A program made the position numbers and the translations under genes. The notes under the pieces were generated by a model, which saw only the letters and a program-made list of their open reading frames with translations, did not search any database and was not told the origin of the DNA. Shown here in pieces: positions 33,555 to 42,845 of a stretch of 64,000 bases of DNA. Origin of the DNA: DAOSVX01 sp964493665 (GTDB lineage: Bacteria; Bacillota_I; Bacilli_A; RF39; UBA660); NCBI GenBank assembly GCA_964493665.1, contig CAZBOZ010000003.1, forward strand, positions 3,769-67,768. Reading direction: 5' to 3'. The first letter of the stretch is position 1. The number at the start of each line of letters is the position of its first letter.

Positions 33555-33626
33555 GTTGCTAATTAGCACTATGTATTTTTGATTTTATTATATTAATTTG
33601 TTATAATAATTTTAGTAGGTGGAGAT

Positions 33627-34583
33627 ATGATCAGCTATAATAAAATCGCCAAAAGAATTAAAAAAAGTGATAATGTATTTGTTATGGGTCATAAAGCTAT
33701 CGACTTTGATGCTTTTGGGGCAGCTTTAGCTGTCAACGAGGTCTGCGAAAGACTAAAGAAGAAATGTTATATCATTCTTGAAGATAGTAAATTAGAAGAA
33801 GGAATTAAAAAAAGCTTTGAATATTTAAATGATAATGAAATCAGACCTAAAATTGGCAAATACATTGATTATGCTGATAAAATAAAAGAAAATTCTTTGC
33901 TAGTTATTGTTGATACTTACTCAGAAAAAAGAGTTCAATCAACTAAACTTTGCTCTTTAATAGATAATAAAATATTTGTTGACCATCATTTATTTGGATC
34001 GCCGATAAATAGTGATTATTTTATTGATGCTAAAACATCTAGTACATGTGAGATGCTAGCCCATATGTTTATAAATAAAAACATGAGATTAAATAAATAT
34101 GTGGCAACAATACTGCTAACTGGGATAAATATTGATAGCAATAATTTTAGTATTAAAACAACTAGCAAGACTCATGAGGCAGCAGCTTATCTATATCGTT
34201 GTGGAGCTGAGTTAAATACTTCTAATAATTTTTCAAAAACTAGACTTTCTGATTACATGAGGATTCAAAAGATAATTTTTAAAACCAAATTTTATAAAAA
34301 GAAATATGCGATAGTTTTAGGTAATCGTGATACAATATATGAAAGAAAAAACCTTGCGGTTATTTCTGATACTCTACTTATGTTTGATAACGTAATAATG
34401 TCTGTAGCTATAGGCTATATTGGCAAGAAAATAGTTGGAGTAAGCGCCAGAAGTGTTTCTTACAATGTTGAAGAGCTAATGAAAAAATTTGGCGGCGGTG
34501 GAACTAAAACTAATGCTGCTTGCCAGATAGAGGGAAAAACCATAAAAGAAGTATATAGTTTGATCAAGGGGGAATTGAAATGA
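33627..34583 (+). CDS. DHH/DHHA1 phosphoesterase, GdpP-like but lacking the N-terminal sensor domains
   Basis: A 318-residue protein matching only the catalytic part of GdpP, the c-di-AMP phosphodiesterase. Metal motifs are MGHKAIDFDAFGA (His22, Asp26, Asp28), VIVDTY (Asp96), DHH (119-121) and GINIDSNNF (Asp170). The C-terminal DHHA1 glycine motif is FGGGGTKTNAA, with Thr where GdpP proteins have His. The two TM helices, PAS and degenerate GGDEF domains of full GdpP (about 650 residues) are missing. It lies directly upstream of rplI and the replicative helicase, the gdpP place in Firmicutes. Alternatives are NrnA/Pde2-like nanoRNase or c-di-AMP/pApA hydrolase. Confidence 0.8.
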   Translation: MISYNKIAKRIKKSDNVFVMGHKAIDFDAFGAALAVNEVCERLKKKCYIILEDSKLEEGIKKSFEYLNDNEIRPKIGKYIDYADKIKENSLLVIVDTYSEKRVQSTKLCSLIDNKIFVDHHLFGSPINSDYFIDAKTSSTCEMLAHMFINKNMRLNKYVATILLTGINIDSNNFSIKTTSKTHEAAAYLYRCGAELNTSNNFSKTRLSDYMRIQKIIFKTKFYKKKYAIVLGNRDTIYERKNLAVISDTLLMFDNVIMSVAIGYIGKKIVGVSARSVSYNVEELMKKFGGGGTKTNAACQIEGKTIKEVYSLIKGELK

Positions 34584-35020
34584 GAGTAATACTTTTACAA
34601 GATGTTCCTAAACAAGGTAAGAAGAATCAGGTAATAAGTGTTAGTGATGGTTATGCTCATAATTATTTACTAAAAAACAATTTAGCAATATTGGCAAATG
34701 ACAGTAACCTGGCTAAGCTTGAAAAAGATCTAGATCAAAGAAAACAAGATGAAGCAAGTTTTACTGCTGAGATGATTGTTTTAAAAGAAAAACTAGAGAA
34801 AGAAGAATTTGTCTTTAAAGCTAAAGTTGGCAAAAAAGATAAAATGTTTGGAAGTATTTCTAATAAGCAAATTTTTGAGGTATTAAAAGAAAAAGGATAT
34901 AATATAAAAAAAGATCAAATAGAAATTATTGAACCTATTAACTCTTTGGGAAGTCATAGAGCAAATGTACATCTTCATAAAGAAGTAATGGCCAAATTAA
35001 TAGTGATAGTAGAAAAATAA
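34580..35020 (+). CDS. rplI: 50S ribosomal protein L9
   Basis: Large-subunit protein with two globular domains joined by a long helix. The 146 residues start MRVILLQDVPKQGKKNQVISVSDGYAHNYLL split by normal family spacing; the C-terminal domain has KAKVGKKDKMFGSISNKQIFE and ends LHKEVMAKLIVIVEK. The start overlaps the DHH gene stop (ATGA), so they are translationally coupled. It is followed by the helicase gene. Confidence 0.97.
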   Translation: MRVILLQDVPKQGKKNQVISVSDGYAHNYLLKNNLAILANDSNLAKLEKDLDQRKQDEASFTAEMIVLKEKLEKEEFVFKAKVGKKDKMFGSISNKQIFEVLKEKGYNIKKDQIEIIEPINSLGSHRANVHLHKEVMAKLIVIVEK

Positions 35021-35032
35021 GGAAGTGAAATT

Positions 35033-36382
35033 ATGGCAATTCGTCAAATACCACAAAATACAGAAGCAGAAATGGCTGCCTTAGGGTCAGCTTTTCTTTC
35101 CACAAGCGCTAAAGACAAAATATGTGAAGAATTATTAACCGAAATGTTTTATTTAGATAGCCACAAAAGAATATTTGATGCTATCAAAGATTTATATGAT
35201 GAAGGAATTCCTCTTGATATAACTACAATAAAAGAAAAATTATCTAAGAAAAAAGAACTGGATGCAGCTGGTGGTATAGAATACTTAACAGAAATAATCG
35301 ATTCAGTCGCAACCGCAAGTAATATAGAACATTATATAAATATTATTAAGGACAAATATTTATTAAGAAGTATTATTGAAGTATCAACTAATATTATAAC
35401 TAATGCTTATGAGTCTAAGGAAAATATCAATGAAATAGTTGATAAGGCTGATAAAGATTTTTCTAATGTTATAAAAAACAGGAGAACTGGAGAATTTGTT
35501 AAGATTAGTGAAATTTTAAGAAAAACTCAAGATAACTTAGAAAGACTGGCTAAAAATAAAAGTGATATTACAGGGTTAGCAACTGGATTTTATGGATTGG
35601 ATAAAATAACTAGTGGTCTTCAACCCCATGATTTAATTATTTTAGCAGCCAGACCGGCAATGGGGAAAACAGCGCTTGGTTTAAATATTGCCACTAATGT
35701 AGCTTTAACTAGTAATAAATCAGTAGCTGTATTTAGTTTAGAAATGGGCGCTGAACAACTAGTAATAAGAATGCTGGCTTCAGTAGGTGGAATTGAAATA
35801 AATAAACTTCGTACGGGAAGGCTTGAACATGATGATTGGAAAAGGCTTAATGAAGCAATTAGTGAGTTAGCTGATGCAAAGCTTTATATTGAGGATGCTT
35901 CTGGTATGACTGTGTCAGAAATTAGAGCAAAATGCCGTAGATTAGCTAACTCGTCAGATGGCCTATCTTTGGTAGTAATAGATTACTTACAGTTGATTGC
36001 TGGAAGTGCTAGATATGCCGGTCAAAGGCAACAAGAAGTATCAGAAATTTCTCGAGCTTTAAAAACTTTAGCTATGGAACTACATATTCCAATTGTAGCC
36101 TTAGCTCAATTATCAAGAAGTCCGGAATTAAGAGAAAATAAAAGACCTAATTTGAGCGATTTAAGAGAAAGTGGCTCTATTGAGCAAGATGCCGATATAG
36201 TGGCTTTCTTATATCGTGATGATTATTACAATAAAACTAGTGAAATGAGTAATAACTCAGTTACGGAGTTAATAATTGGCAAACACCGTAACGGAGCAAC
36301 CGGAACGATTAATTTGTTGTTTGAAAAAAACATGAGTAATTTCAGAAATTACATGGATACTGAACTTAAAGAAGGAGAATAA
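35033..36382 (+). CDS. dnaB: Replicative DNA helicase (DnaB/DnaC family)
   Basis: Hexameric fork helicase (called DnaC in B. subtilis). The 449 residues have the N-terminal primase-interacting domain (IPQNTEAEMAALGS) and the RecA-like domain with Walker A ARPAMGKTAL near residue 205. They also have the FSLEMGAEQL helix, Walker B LVVIDYLQLI, and LSRSPELRENKRPNLSDLRE. The arrangement gdpP-like, rplI, helicase is the conserved Firmicutes order. It is 12 bases after rplI. Confidence 0.97.
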   Translation: MAIRQIPQNTEAEMAALGSAFLSTSAKDKICEELLTEMFYLDSHKRIFDAIKDLYDEGIPLDITTIKEKLSKKKELDAAGGIEYLTEIIDSVATASNIEHYINIIKDKYLLRSIIEVSTNIITNAYESKENINEIVDKADKDFSNVIKNRRTGEFVKISEILRKTQDNLERLAKNKSDITGLATGFYGLDKITSGLQPHDLIILAARPAMGKTALGLNIATNVALTSNKSVAVFSLEMGAEQLVIRMLASVGGIEINKLRTGRLEHDDWKRLNEAISELADAKLYIEDASGMTVSEIRAKCRRLANSSDGLSLVVIDYLQLIAGSARYAGQRQQEVSEISRALKTLAMELHIPIVALAQLSRSPELRENKRPNLSDLRESGSIEQDADIVAFLYRDDYYNKTSEMSNNSVTELIIGKHRNGATGTINLLFEKNMSNFRNYMDTELKEGE

Positions 36383-36383
36383 G

Positions 36384-37832
36384 ATGTCATTTAAAAATAT
36401 CTTGGTAACAATTTTAATAACAATCTTTGTGGCTACATTGGTGTTTTTAGTTGGATTTTCTAAAGAAACAAATTTAGAGCCAAAAGAAGTATACCAAGTT
36501 TATTTAGATGGCGAAAAAATAGGATTAATAAATGATAAAAATGAATTATATGAACTTATTAATCAAGAAGGGCAAGATATTAAAAAAGAATATGGTGTAG
36601 ATCAAGTTTATCCTCCTAATGGGTTAAAAATAACTAAATATGTTACTTATAATGAAAAAATATCAAGTGTAGAAGAAATATATAAGAAAATAAAAACTGA
36701 AGAAACTTTTACAATTATTGCTTATACTATTACAATTAAGCCAACTAATGAAGAAGAAATAAAAATATATGTTTTAAATGAAGAGGACTTTGAATCGGCT
36801 GTTAATTCCTTAATATATGCCTTTATTCCTAAAGAAGAATATGACAATTTTGTAAATAATACTCAATCTGAAATTGAAACAACCGGAGAGATAATAAATT
36901 CTATGTATTTTGGAGAGACAGTAACAATTAAAAAGTCATATGTTAATGCTGAAGAAAAAATTTTTACTAACTCTAGCGATTTAACTCAGTATTTATTGTT
37001 TAGTACTACTGAAAAGCAAAAAACATATATTGTTAAATCTGGTGAAGATATTGCTACTATAGCTTATGATCATCAACTTAATACACAAGAATTTTTAATA
37101 GCTAATCCAACCTTTACTAGTGAAACTCAACTTTTATCTCCTGGTCAGATAGTTAATATTGGCCTCATAGATCCTTTAATAAGCTTATATTATTCAAAAC
37201 ATGTCGTTGCCGACGAAGAACTAGCTTATGAAACTGAGACTGAATATAGTGCTGGATTATCAGCAGGCACCAAATATGTTAAACAAAATGGTGAAAACGG
37301 TATTAGTAGAAACACTCAAGATGTTCTTTATAAAGATGGAGAGATCCAATCAGTAGAATTTATTACATCGACTGAAATAAAGCCAGCGGTTCCAAAAATA
37401 GTTGTTAGAGGATTACAAGGAACTGTAACACCAAATGATAATGGTTCATGGAAATGGCCAACTATATCACCATATACAATAACCAGCCCTTATGGTTATC
37501 GTTGGGGGAAATTACACAAAGCAATAGATATCGCTTCTAGATTTAATTCACCAATAATGGCTATTGAAAGTGGAGTTGTTATATTTTCAGGATGGATGGG
37601 ATCTGGTGGTAATGTTATTGAAATAGATCATTTAAATGGTTACTTCTCAGAGTATGCCCATCTTAATGAAAGATATGCTAAGGCTGGGGATTCAGTAAAA
37701 AGAGGAAGCGTTATAGGGACGATGGGTAAAACTGGATATGTTACTGGGACTCACCTTCATTTTAGTATCTGGATTGGAAAGCCTTGGGCAAGCGGAAGTT
37801 ATACAATTAATCCCTTAAAACTATATCAATAA
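36384..37832 (+). CDS. Membrane-anchored M23 metallopeptidase with LysM and G5 domains
   Basis: Cell-wall endopeptidase candidate of 482 residues. An N-terminal TM anchor (about 5-24) is followed by an extracellular region. A LysM-like domain begins YIVKSGEDIATIAYDHQL, a G5-like segment surrounds SVEFITSTEIKPAVPKIVVRG, and the C-terminal LytM/M23 domain has all metal and catalytic residues (H378, D382, H426, H457 and H459 in GTHLHFS). It is immediately downstream of the helicase gene and abuts the WalJ-like gene (TAATG). Substrate is inferred from family. Confidence 0.88.
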   Translation: MSFKNILVTILITIFVATLVFLVGFSKETNLEPKEVYQVYLDGEKIGLINDKNELYELINQEGQDIKKEYGVDQVYPPNGLKITKYVTYNEKISSVEEIYKKIKTEETFTIIAYTITIKPTNEEEIKIYVLNEEDFESAVNSLIYAFIPKEEYDNFVNNTQSEIETTGEIINSMYFGETVTIKKSYVNAEEKIFTNSSDLTQYLLFSTTEKQKTYIVKSGEDIATIAYDHQLNTQEFLIANPTFTSETQLLSPGQIVNIGLIDPLISLYYSKHVVADEELAYETETEYSAGLSAGTKYVKQNGENGISRNTQDVLYKDGEIQSVEFITSTEIKPAVPKIVVRGLQGTVTPNDNGSWKWPTISPYTITSPYGYRWGKLHKAIDIASRFNSPIMAIESGVVIFSGWMGSGGNVIEIDHLNGYFSEYAHLNERYAKAGDSVKRGSVIGTMGKTGYVTGTHLHFSIWIGKPWASGSYTINPLKLYQ

Positions 37833-38596
37833 TGAAAGTAATAGTTTTGGCAAGTGGCTCTAAAGGCAATGCTACATATATAGAAACCCAAAAATATAAG
37901 ATACTAATAGATTTGGGAGTAAGCGTAAAATACATAAATTTACAATTAAAAAAAATAAAAAGAACAGTAGACGATATTGATTATGTTTTAATATCTCATC
38001 TTCATACTGACCATATAAAGTATATTGAAACCTTTGGTAAAGAAAGAAAAACGGAAATTTGTGTTACTCCTAAAATGCACAAAGAATTAAGAAAACTAAA
38101 TCCGGATTTGAATTATCTTATATATGAAGGAGATTTGTTTTTTGATAATTTAAGTATTGAAATTATAAATACCAGTCATGATAGTATAGATTCAAGGGGG
38201 TTTTTAATTACTGAAGACAAATCATCTTTAGTTTATATAACAGATACTGGTTATTTAAATCAAAAATATTTTAATAAGATAAAAAACAAAAATATGTATA
38301 TAATGGAAAGCAATCATGACATTCAGATGCTAAGAGAAGGTAAATATCCCTTATGGCTTCAAAGAAGGATATTATCTTCAGAGGGACATTTATGTAATGA
38401 AGACTCATCTACTTACTTAGCAAAGCTAATTGGTAATGATACTAAAAAGGTTTTTCTAGCTCATTTAAGCGAAGAAAATAATTGTGAAGAATTGGCTTTA
38501 GAAGCTTTTAAAGAAAAAATGCAAAGCAATGACATAAGCTTTAAAAATGTTTCTTGTGTTAAACAAAATGAAATGAGTGAAATAGTAATAATATGA
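37832..38596 (+). CDS. Metallo-beta-lactamase-fold hydrolase, WalJ/YycJ family
   Basis: A 254-residue enzyme of the YycJ type. It begins with VIVLASGSKGNATYIET and contains the metal motif SHLHTDHIK, further His at SHDSIDSRGF and a final AHLSEENNCEELAL. In other Firmicutes walJ closes the walRK operon and precedes rlmH; here walR and walK are not upstream, but rlmH does follow with a 4-base overlap. The exact substrate is uncertain (5'-3' exonuclease activity has been reported for the family). Confidence 0.85.
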   Translation: MKVIVLASGSKGNATYIETQKYKILIDLGVSVKYINLQLKKIKRTVDDIDYVLISHLHTDHIKYIETFGKERKTEICVTPKMHKELRKLNPDLNYLIYEGDLFFDNLSIEIINTSHDSIDSRGFLITEDKSSLVYITDTGYLNQKYFNKIKNKNMYIMESNHDIQMLREGKYPLWLQRRILSSEGHLCNEDSSTYLAKLIGNDTKKVFLAHLSEENNCEELALEAFKEKMQSNDISFKNVSCVKQNEMSEIVII

Positions 38597-39027
38597 TAAA
38601 AATATTGTGTGTTGGAAAAATAAAAAAAGAATATTTAAATTATTTAATAGATGATTATTTAAAAAGAATACAAAAATATCATAAAATAGAGATTCAGATT
38701 CTAAAAGATTCAGATATTGATACTGAAAGTAAGGATTTAATTGCTAAAATAAATAAAAAAGATTTTAATATTTTACTTGATATAAAAGGCGAAGAAATGG
38801 ACTCTAAATCATTTAGTGAACTAATAAGTGATGTTTTTAATTTTAATAGTAATATAACCTTTATTATAGGTGGATCTAACGGTGTTGCAGAGAAAGTTAA
38901 AAATGTGGTTAATAAGAAAATATCTTTTTCCAAAATGACTTTTCCACATGGATTATTTAGAGGAATATTGTTAGAACAAATATATAGAGCGTTTAAGATA
39001 AGTAATAATGAAACTTATCATAAGTGA
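38593..39027 (+). CDS. rlmH: 23S rRNA pseudouridine-1915 N3-methyltransferase
   Basis: SPOUT-class methyltransferase acting on assembled 70S ribosomes. The 144 residues begin MIKILCVGKIKKEYLNYL and end with the family signature FPHGLFRGILLEQIYRAFKI followed by NNETYHK. The SAM knot segment IGGSNGVAEKV is present. It is slightly shorter than the usual 155-159, through a shorter middle region. Translationally coupled to the gene upstream. Confidence 0.95.
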   Translation: MIKILCVGKIKKEYLNYLIDDYLKRIQKYHKIEIQILKDSDIDTESKDLIAKINKKDFNILLDIKGEEMDSKSFSELISDVFNFNSNITFIIGGSNGVAEKVKNVVNKKISFSKMTFPHGLFRGILLEQIYRAFKISNNETYHK

Positions 39028-39033
39028 GGTAAA

Positions 39034-39699
39034 ATGATTGGCAATAGTTGGGATGAAAAATTAAAAGTAATTTGGGATAGTGAGGGATTTCATAAGTTTT
39101 ATGATAATGTTTTAGATATGTATAAAACAAAGCCAATATTTCCTTCTCAAAATAATATTTTTAATGCTTTAAAACTAACACCTTATGAAAATGTAAAAGT
39201 AGTTATTATAGGCCAGGATCCGTATTTTAATCCTGGGAAAGCAGACGGTCTTTCTTTTTCGGTCCCAAATGATTTTCCTTTACCCCCATCTTTGCAAAAT
39301 ATTTATAAAGAGTTAGAAACAGATCTTAATATAAAACCATTTAAATCTGGTAATTTAACGAAATGGGCCAAAGAAGGGGTTCTTCTTTTAAATGCTATTT
39401 TGACTGTCGAAAAAGATAAACCGGCCAGTCATAAAAATATTGGCTGGGAATTATTGACAGATTATATAATTAAATTGATAAACCAAAAAGAAGAGCCAGT
39501 CGTTTTTATATTATGGGGTAATTTTGCTAGAGCTAAGAAAGTTTTTGTTACAAATAAAAAGCATTTGATTATTGAATCTACTCACCCATCTCCATTTGCA
39601 TGCCATAATGGCTTCTTTGGTAGTAAACCTTTTTCTAAAACAAATGCTTTTTTAATAAAAAACCATTTAAATCCAATAGACTGGGATTTATCAAAATAA
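39034..39699 (+). CDS. ung: Uracil-DNA glycosylase
   Basis: Base-excision repair enzyme that removes uracil from DNA. The 221 residues carry the catalytic water-activating motif GQDPYFNPGKADGLSF (Asp62) and the leucine-loop HPSPFACHNGFFGSKPFS. Family 1 UNG is clear. The stop codon ends at the base before the stop codon of the convergent LemA-like gene, leaving no intergenic base. Confidence 0.97.
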   Translation: MIGNSWDEKLKVIWDSEGFHKFYDNVLDMYKTKPIFPSQNNIFNALKLTPYENVKVVIIGQDPYFNPGKADGLSFSVPNDFPLPPSLQNIYKELETDLNIKPFKSGNLTKWAKEGVLLLNAILTVEKDKPASHKNIGWELLTDYIIKLINQKEEPVVFILWGNFARAKKVFVTNKKHLIIESTHPSPFACHNGFFGSKPFSKTNAFLIKNHLNPIDWDLSK

Positions 39700-40242
39700 T
39701 TATAATTTAAAATCGTTTATATCATCGTCATTTAAGTTTTTTCCATCAAAATATGGTCTAATTTTAACGTTATGAATTCTAGCCACAATGATTGCTGGGA
39801 AAGTTCTTACTAACTCGTTTAACTTAGAAGTATTCATATTAAAATAAGCCTTAGCAGCTTCTAGTTTTTCTTCACTAGTTTTTAAATTTAAATCTACTTC
39901 TTTTAGATCATTACTATCTTCTAATTTCCTATTATCATTTTTAAGTGTTTCGTATAAAGAAATACTTTCAGTAATTTTTCGATCCATATCAAAATTACTA
40001 ATTTTTTTATTTTTAAGACTTTCTAAATCTTTAAAATATTCTTTATTTAAATCTTTAAAAATTATTTCACTAGCTTTTAGCATTTGGTCATATCTAAATC
40101 TTAATTTATCATCGATAATGGTCTCAGCTTCATCAATCCTAATCTTTATTTTTTGGATTTTGTTATAAATAATTAAATAAAGAATGGCTATGATGCCAAA
40201 AAACACAATTAAACTTAAAAATAAATAGAAAACTAAATCCAT
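39700..40242 (-). CDS. LemA-family membrane protein
   Basis: The only minus-strand gene right of the origin. The 180 residues have an N-terminal TM helix (about 4-26), a long charged helical stretch, and a C-terminal LemA-like ending: KAYFNMNTSKLNELVRTFPA then KIRPYFDG, comparable to the family pattern of a tyrosine/asparagine helix followed by FP and PYF. The function of LemA proteins is poorly defined. An extended -10 (TGT-TATAAT on the minus strand) lies about 25 bases before the ATG. Convergent and directly abutting ung. Confidence 0.72.
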   Translation of the reverse strand: MDLVFYLFLSLIVFFGIIAILYLIIYNKIQKIKIRIDEAETIIDDKLRFRYDQMLKASEIIFKDLNKEYFKDLESLKNKKISNFDMDRKITESISLYETLKNDNRKLEDSNDLKEVDLNLKTSEEKLEAAKAYFNMNTSKLNELVRTFPAIIVARIHNVKIRPYFDGKNLNDDDINDFKL

Positions 40243-40347
40243 GTTTAAACCTTCTTACCATAAAAATTATAACATAAAATAAATTACAATTATAGTTTTA
40301 ATTTATTTTTAAAATATAGTATAATCTTAATAGTAGGAGTATTAATA

Positions 40348-41211
40348 ATGAAAAAAAAGAGAAGATTATTGTTTAGATCATTTTTGTTTTTGGTAGGAAT
40401 ATTTTTAGTAACTTTAAATTATAATATGTTTTTATTACCTAATAACTTGGTTATTGGTGGAGTATCAGGATTAGCTATAATATTAAAAAAAATATTGTAT
40501 GTTGATCCAGTATTATTTATTTATTTAGTTAATACTTTGTTACTGTTAGTAAGTTTCTTTGTTCTAGGATGGAAAAAGACATCTAAATCAGTTATTGGAT
40601 CTCTTTTATTTCCATTTTTCATTACTCTGACAGCTCCTTTAGCTACAAAATTAAACATTCAGTTTGAAAGTGATATAATAATGGTTCTAATATCAGGATT
40701 GATGTTAGGTGTTGGTAGTGGGTTAATATATAAGACGGGATTTACTACTGGTGGCACAGATATTTTAGGCCAAATATTTGGCGAAAGGAAAAAACTTTCT
40801 TTTGGTACCATAATGCTTATTATAAACGCTTCAATTGTTTTAGGTGGTGGATACTTCTTTGGTTATGAAAAAGTTGTTTATGCCATTATGATTTTATTCT
40901 TAAATTCAACTATAGTAGATAGAATCCTTTTAGGAATATCGGATAGTAAAATGTTCTTTATATATACTAAAAAAATAAAGTCTATTAAAAAGTATATTAT
41001 TGAAGATATGAATGCTGGAATTACCGTTTTAAATATTGAAGGTGGGTATTCGTCTGAAAAAGCTAAAATGCTAATGTGTGTTGTAAGAACTAGAGATTAT
41101 TTTTTATTTAAAGAAACTATTTTAGAGATAGACCCTAACGCCTTTATGGTTATAAATGATTGTTATGAGGTAATGGGCGGTGTAAAGAGAGCTTCTTTGC
41201 CTTTCTTATAG
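40348..41211 (+). CDS. YitT-family membrane protein (DUF2179 C-terminal domain)
   Basis: A 287-residue integral membrane protein. Hydrophobic segments occupy residues 1-190 (for example FRSFLFLVGIFLVTLNYNMFLLP and VIGGVSGLAIIL). The C-terminal soluble domain of about 80 residues (ITVLNIEGGYSSEKAKMLMCV, ending PNAFMVINDCYEVMGG) is the DUF2179-type fold. A TATAAT lies at 40320-40325 and GTAGGAG precedes the ATG. Molecular role unknown. Confidence 0.88.
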   Translation: MKKKRRLLFRSFLFLVGIFLVTLNYNMFLLPNNLVIGGVSGLAIILKKILYVDPVLFIYLVNTLLLLVSFFVLGWKKTSKSVIGSLLFPFFITLTAPLATKLNIQFESDIIMVLISGLMLGVGSGLIYKTGFTTGGTDILGQIFGERKKLSFGTIMLIINASIVLGGGYFFGYEKVVYAIMILFLNSTIVDRILLGISDSKMFFIYTKKIKSIKKYIIEDMNAGITVLNIEGGYSSEKAKMLMCVVRTRDYFLFKETILEIDPNAFMVINDCYEVMGGVKRASLPFL

Positions 41212-41251
41212 TAGGCATTTAATGATATAATCTTATTAAGGTGGTATAGTA

Positions 41252-41953
41252 GTGAAACTTATTGAAATCAAGAATTGTTATAAAATATACAAAAACGGTG
41301 TAACTGCCTTGGCCAATTTCAACTTAGAAATTGAAAAAGGGGAATTTGTATTTGTAATCGGAGCAAGTGGAAGCGGCAAATCTTCCTTAATTAAAATGCT
41401 ATATAGAGAAGAAAAACCAACAAAAGGGGAAGTTATAGTTGGTGGTGTCAATGTTGCTAGATTAAGAAACCGAAAAGTTTATAAATTTAGAAGGAAAATT
41501 GGAATAGTTTTCCAAGATTTTAAATTGCTTCCTAAATTAACAGTATACGAAAACGTTTCTTTTGGGTTGGAAAATATAGGCATGAAAGAAACTGAAATAA
41601 AAGAAAAAGTCAACAAAGCTTTAGTAAGAGTTGGTCTAAAAGAAAAAACTCGCTGTTTTCCAAACCAATTGTCAGGCGGAGAGCAACAAAGAGTTTGCAT
41701 AGCGAGAGCAATAGTTAACGAACCGAAAATTTTAATATGCGATGAACCTACTGGGAATTTAGATCCCGAATTATCTAAAGAAATAGTTGATATAATTGAT
41801 GATATTAATAAAAGTATGGGTACAACTATTATAATGGCTACTCACGATAAAGAAATAGTTAATAAAATGAAGAAAAGAGTAATTTTAATTGAGAATGGTA
41901 TCCTAACAGGTGACTATCTGAAAGGAAGGTACAAAGCTCATGAAAATATTTAG
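41252..41953 (+). CDS. ftsE: Cell-division ABC ATPase FtsE
   Basis: ATPase of the FtsEX complex, which transmits cytoplasmic ATP cycles to a wall hydrolase outside. Start is GTG at 41252 after AAGGTGG. The 233 residues have Walker A GASGSGKSS (37-45), Q-loop FQDFKLLP, signature LSGGEQQRV, Walker B LICDEPTGNLD and the H-loop ATHDKEIV, all intact, in contrast to the two degenerate ATPases at 31116-32539. It overlaps ftsX by 14 bases. An extended -10 TGA-TATAAT is at 41226-41231. Confidence 0.95.
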   Translation: MKLIEIKNCYKIYKNGVTALANFNLEIEKGEFVFVIGASGSGKSSLIKMLYREEKPTKGEVIVGGVNVARLRNRKVYKFRRKIGIVFQDFKLLPKLTVYENVSFGLENIGMKETEIKEKVNKALVRVGLKEKTRCFPNQLSGGEQQRVCIARAIVNEPKILICDEPTGNLDPELSKEIVDIIDDINKSMGTTIIMATHDKEIVNKMKKRVILIENGILTGDYLKGRYKAHENI

Positions 41954-42845
41954 AATATTAAAAAGTAATATAAAAGATGCCTTTAGGAGTGTTTTTCGAA
42001 ACTTTAGTTTAAGTTTTGCTTCTATTACGTGTACTACTATTACTTTAATATTAGTTTCAGTAGCTATTATTCTTTCGGCTAATGTAAATTCATTTACTAA
42101 AGACTTAGAAGCAGATTTAACAATCGTAGTATTTATGGATAGAGATTCTACTGTAGAAGAGGCAGATAGCCTAGCTGATATCTTAAAAAGTAAAAATAAT
42201 GTAATTGCTTCAGAAGTGGTTTTTAAAACTAAAGAAGAAGTAAAAGAAGATATGCAAAATGAATCGTCAGTTTTTAATTCTATAATGGCTTCCTGGACTG
42301 AAGAAGAAAATCCCTTGCAAAATGAATTTCTAATAAAAGTATTAGATGTTAGGAAAATAAGCGATACTGCCAAAGAAATAGCTGAACTTCCAAAAGTTGA
42401 TACAGTTAAATATGGTGAAGAAATGGTTGATAAATTAGTTATGGTTTTTGGAGCTGTAAAACAAGCTTCAATCTTAATAGTTGCTTCACTTATTTTGGTA
42501 ACAGCATTTCTAATTAGCAATACTATAAAACTAACTATTATATCTCGTAAGACAGAAATTGAAATAATGAGGCTTATTGGTACCAGTAACTTAGTGATAA
42601 AGCTTCCCTTCTTAATAGAAGGATTCGTTCTTGGAATAATTGGTTCTATAATACCTATAATATTTACAATATATGGATATATAATTATGTACGACAAATT
42701 AGGCGGATATTTGCTTTCTAAAATTATTAAGTTAATTAATCCTAATTATTTCATTTTCTATGTTTCTTTAATACTTCTAGCTATTGGCAGCGTTGTAGGC
42801 ATAATAGGTAGTTACCGAGCAGTTAGGAAATATTTAAAAGTATGA
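41940..42845 (+). CDS. ftsX: Cell-division permease-like protein FtsX
   Basis: Membrane partner of FtsE. The 301 residues have the typical cytoplasmic start (FRILKSNIKDAFRSVFRNFSLS), TM1 at about 22-44, a large extracellular loop (45-170), and three C-terminal TM helices from about 175. The last ends in SYRAVRKYLKV. The extracellular loop is the expected contact for the coiled-coil hydrolase encoded next. It ends ATGA with that gene. Confidence 0.95.
   Translation: MKIFRILKSNIKDAFRSVFRNFSLSFASITCTTITLILVSVAIILSANVNSFTKDLEADLTIVVFMDRDSTVEEADSLADILKSKNNVIASEVVFKTKEEVKEDMQNESSVFNSIMASWTEEENPLQNEFLIKVLDVRKISDTAKEIAELPKVDTVKYGEEMVDKLVMVFGAVKQASILIVASLILVTAFLISNTIKLTIISRKTEIEIMRLIGTSNLVIKLPFLIEGFVLGIIGSIIPIIFTIYGYIIMYDKLGGYLLSKIIKLINPNYFIFYVSLILLAIGSVVGIIGSYRAVRKYLKV

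Noticed and set aside
33555..33626. Remnant of the GdpP N-terminal domains broken by a frameshift
   Set aside because: The gap is only about 70 bases, contains a TATAAT-like element and no coding trace of TM or PAS segments.
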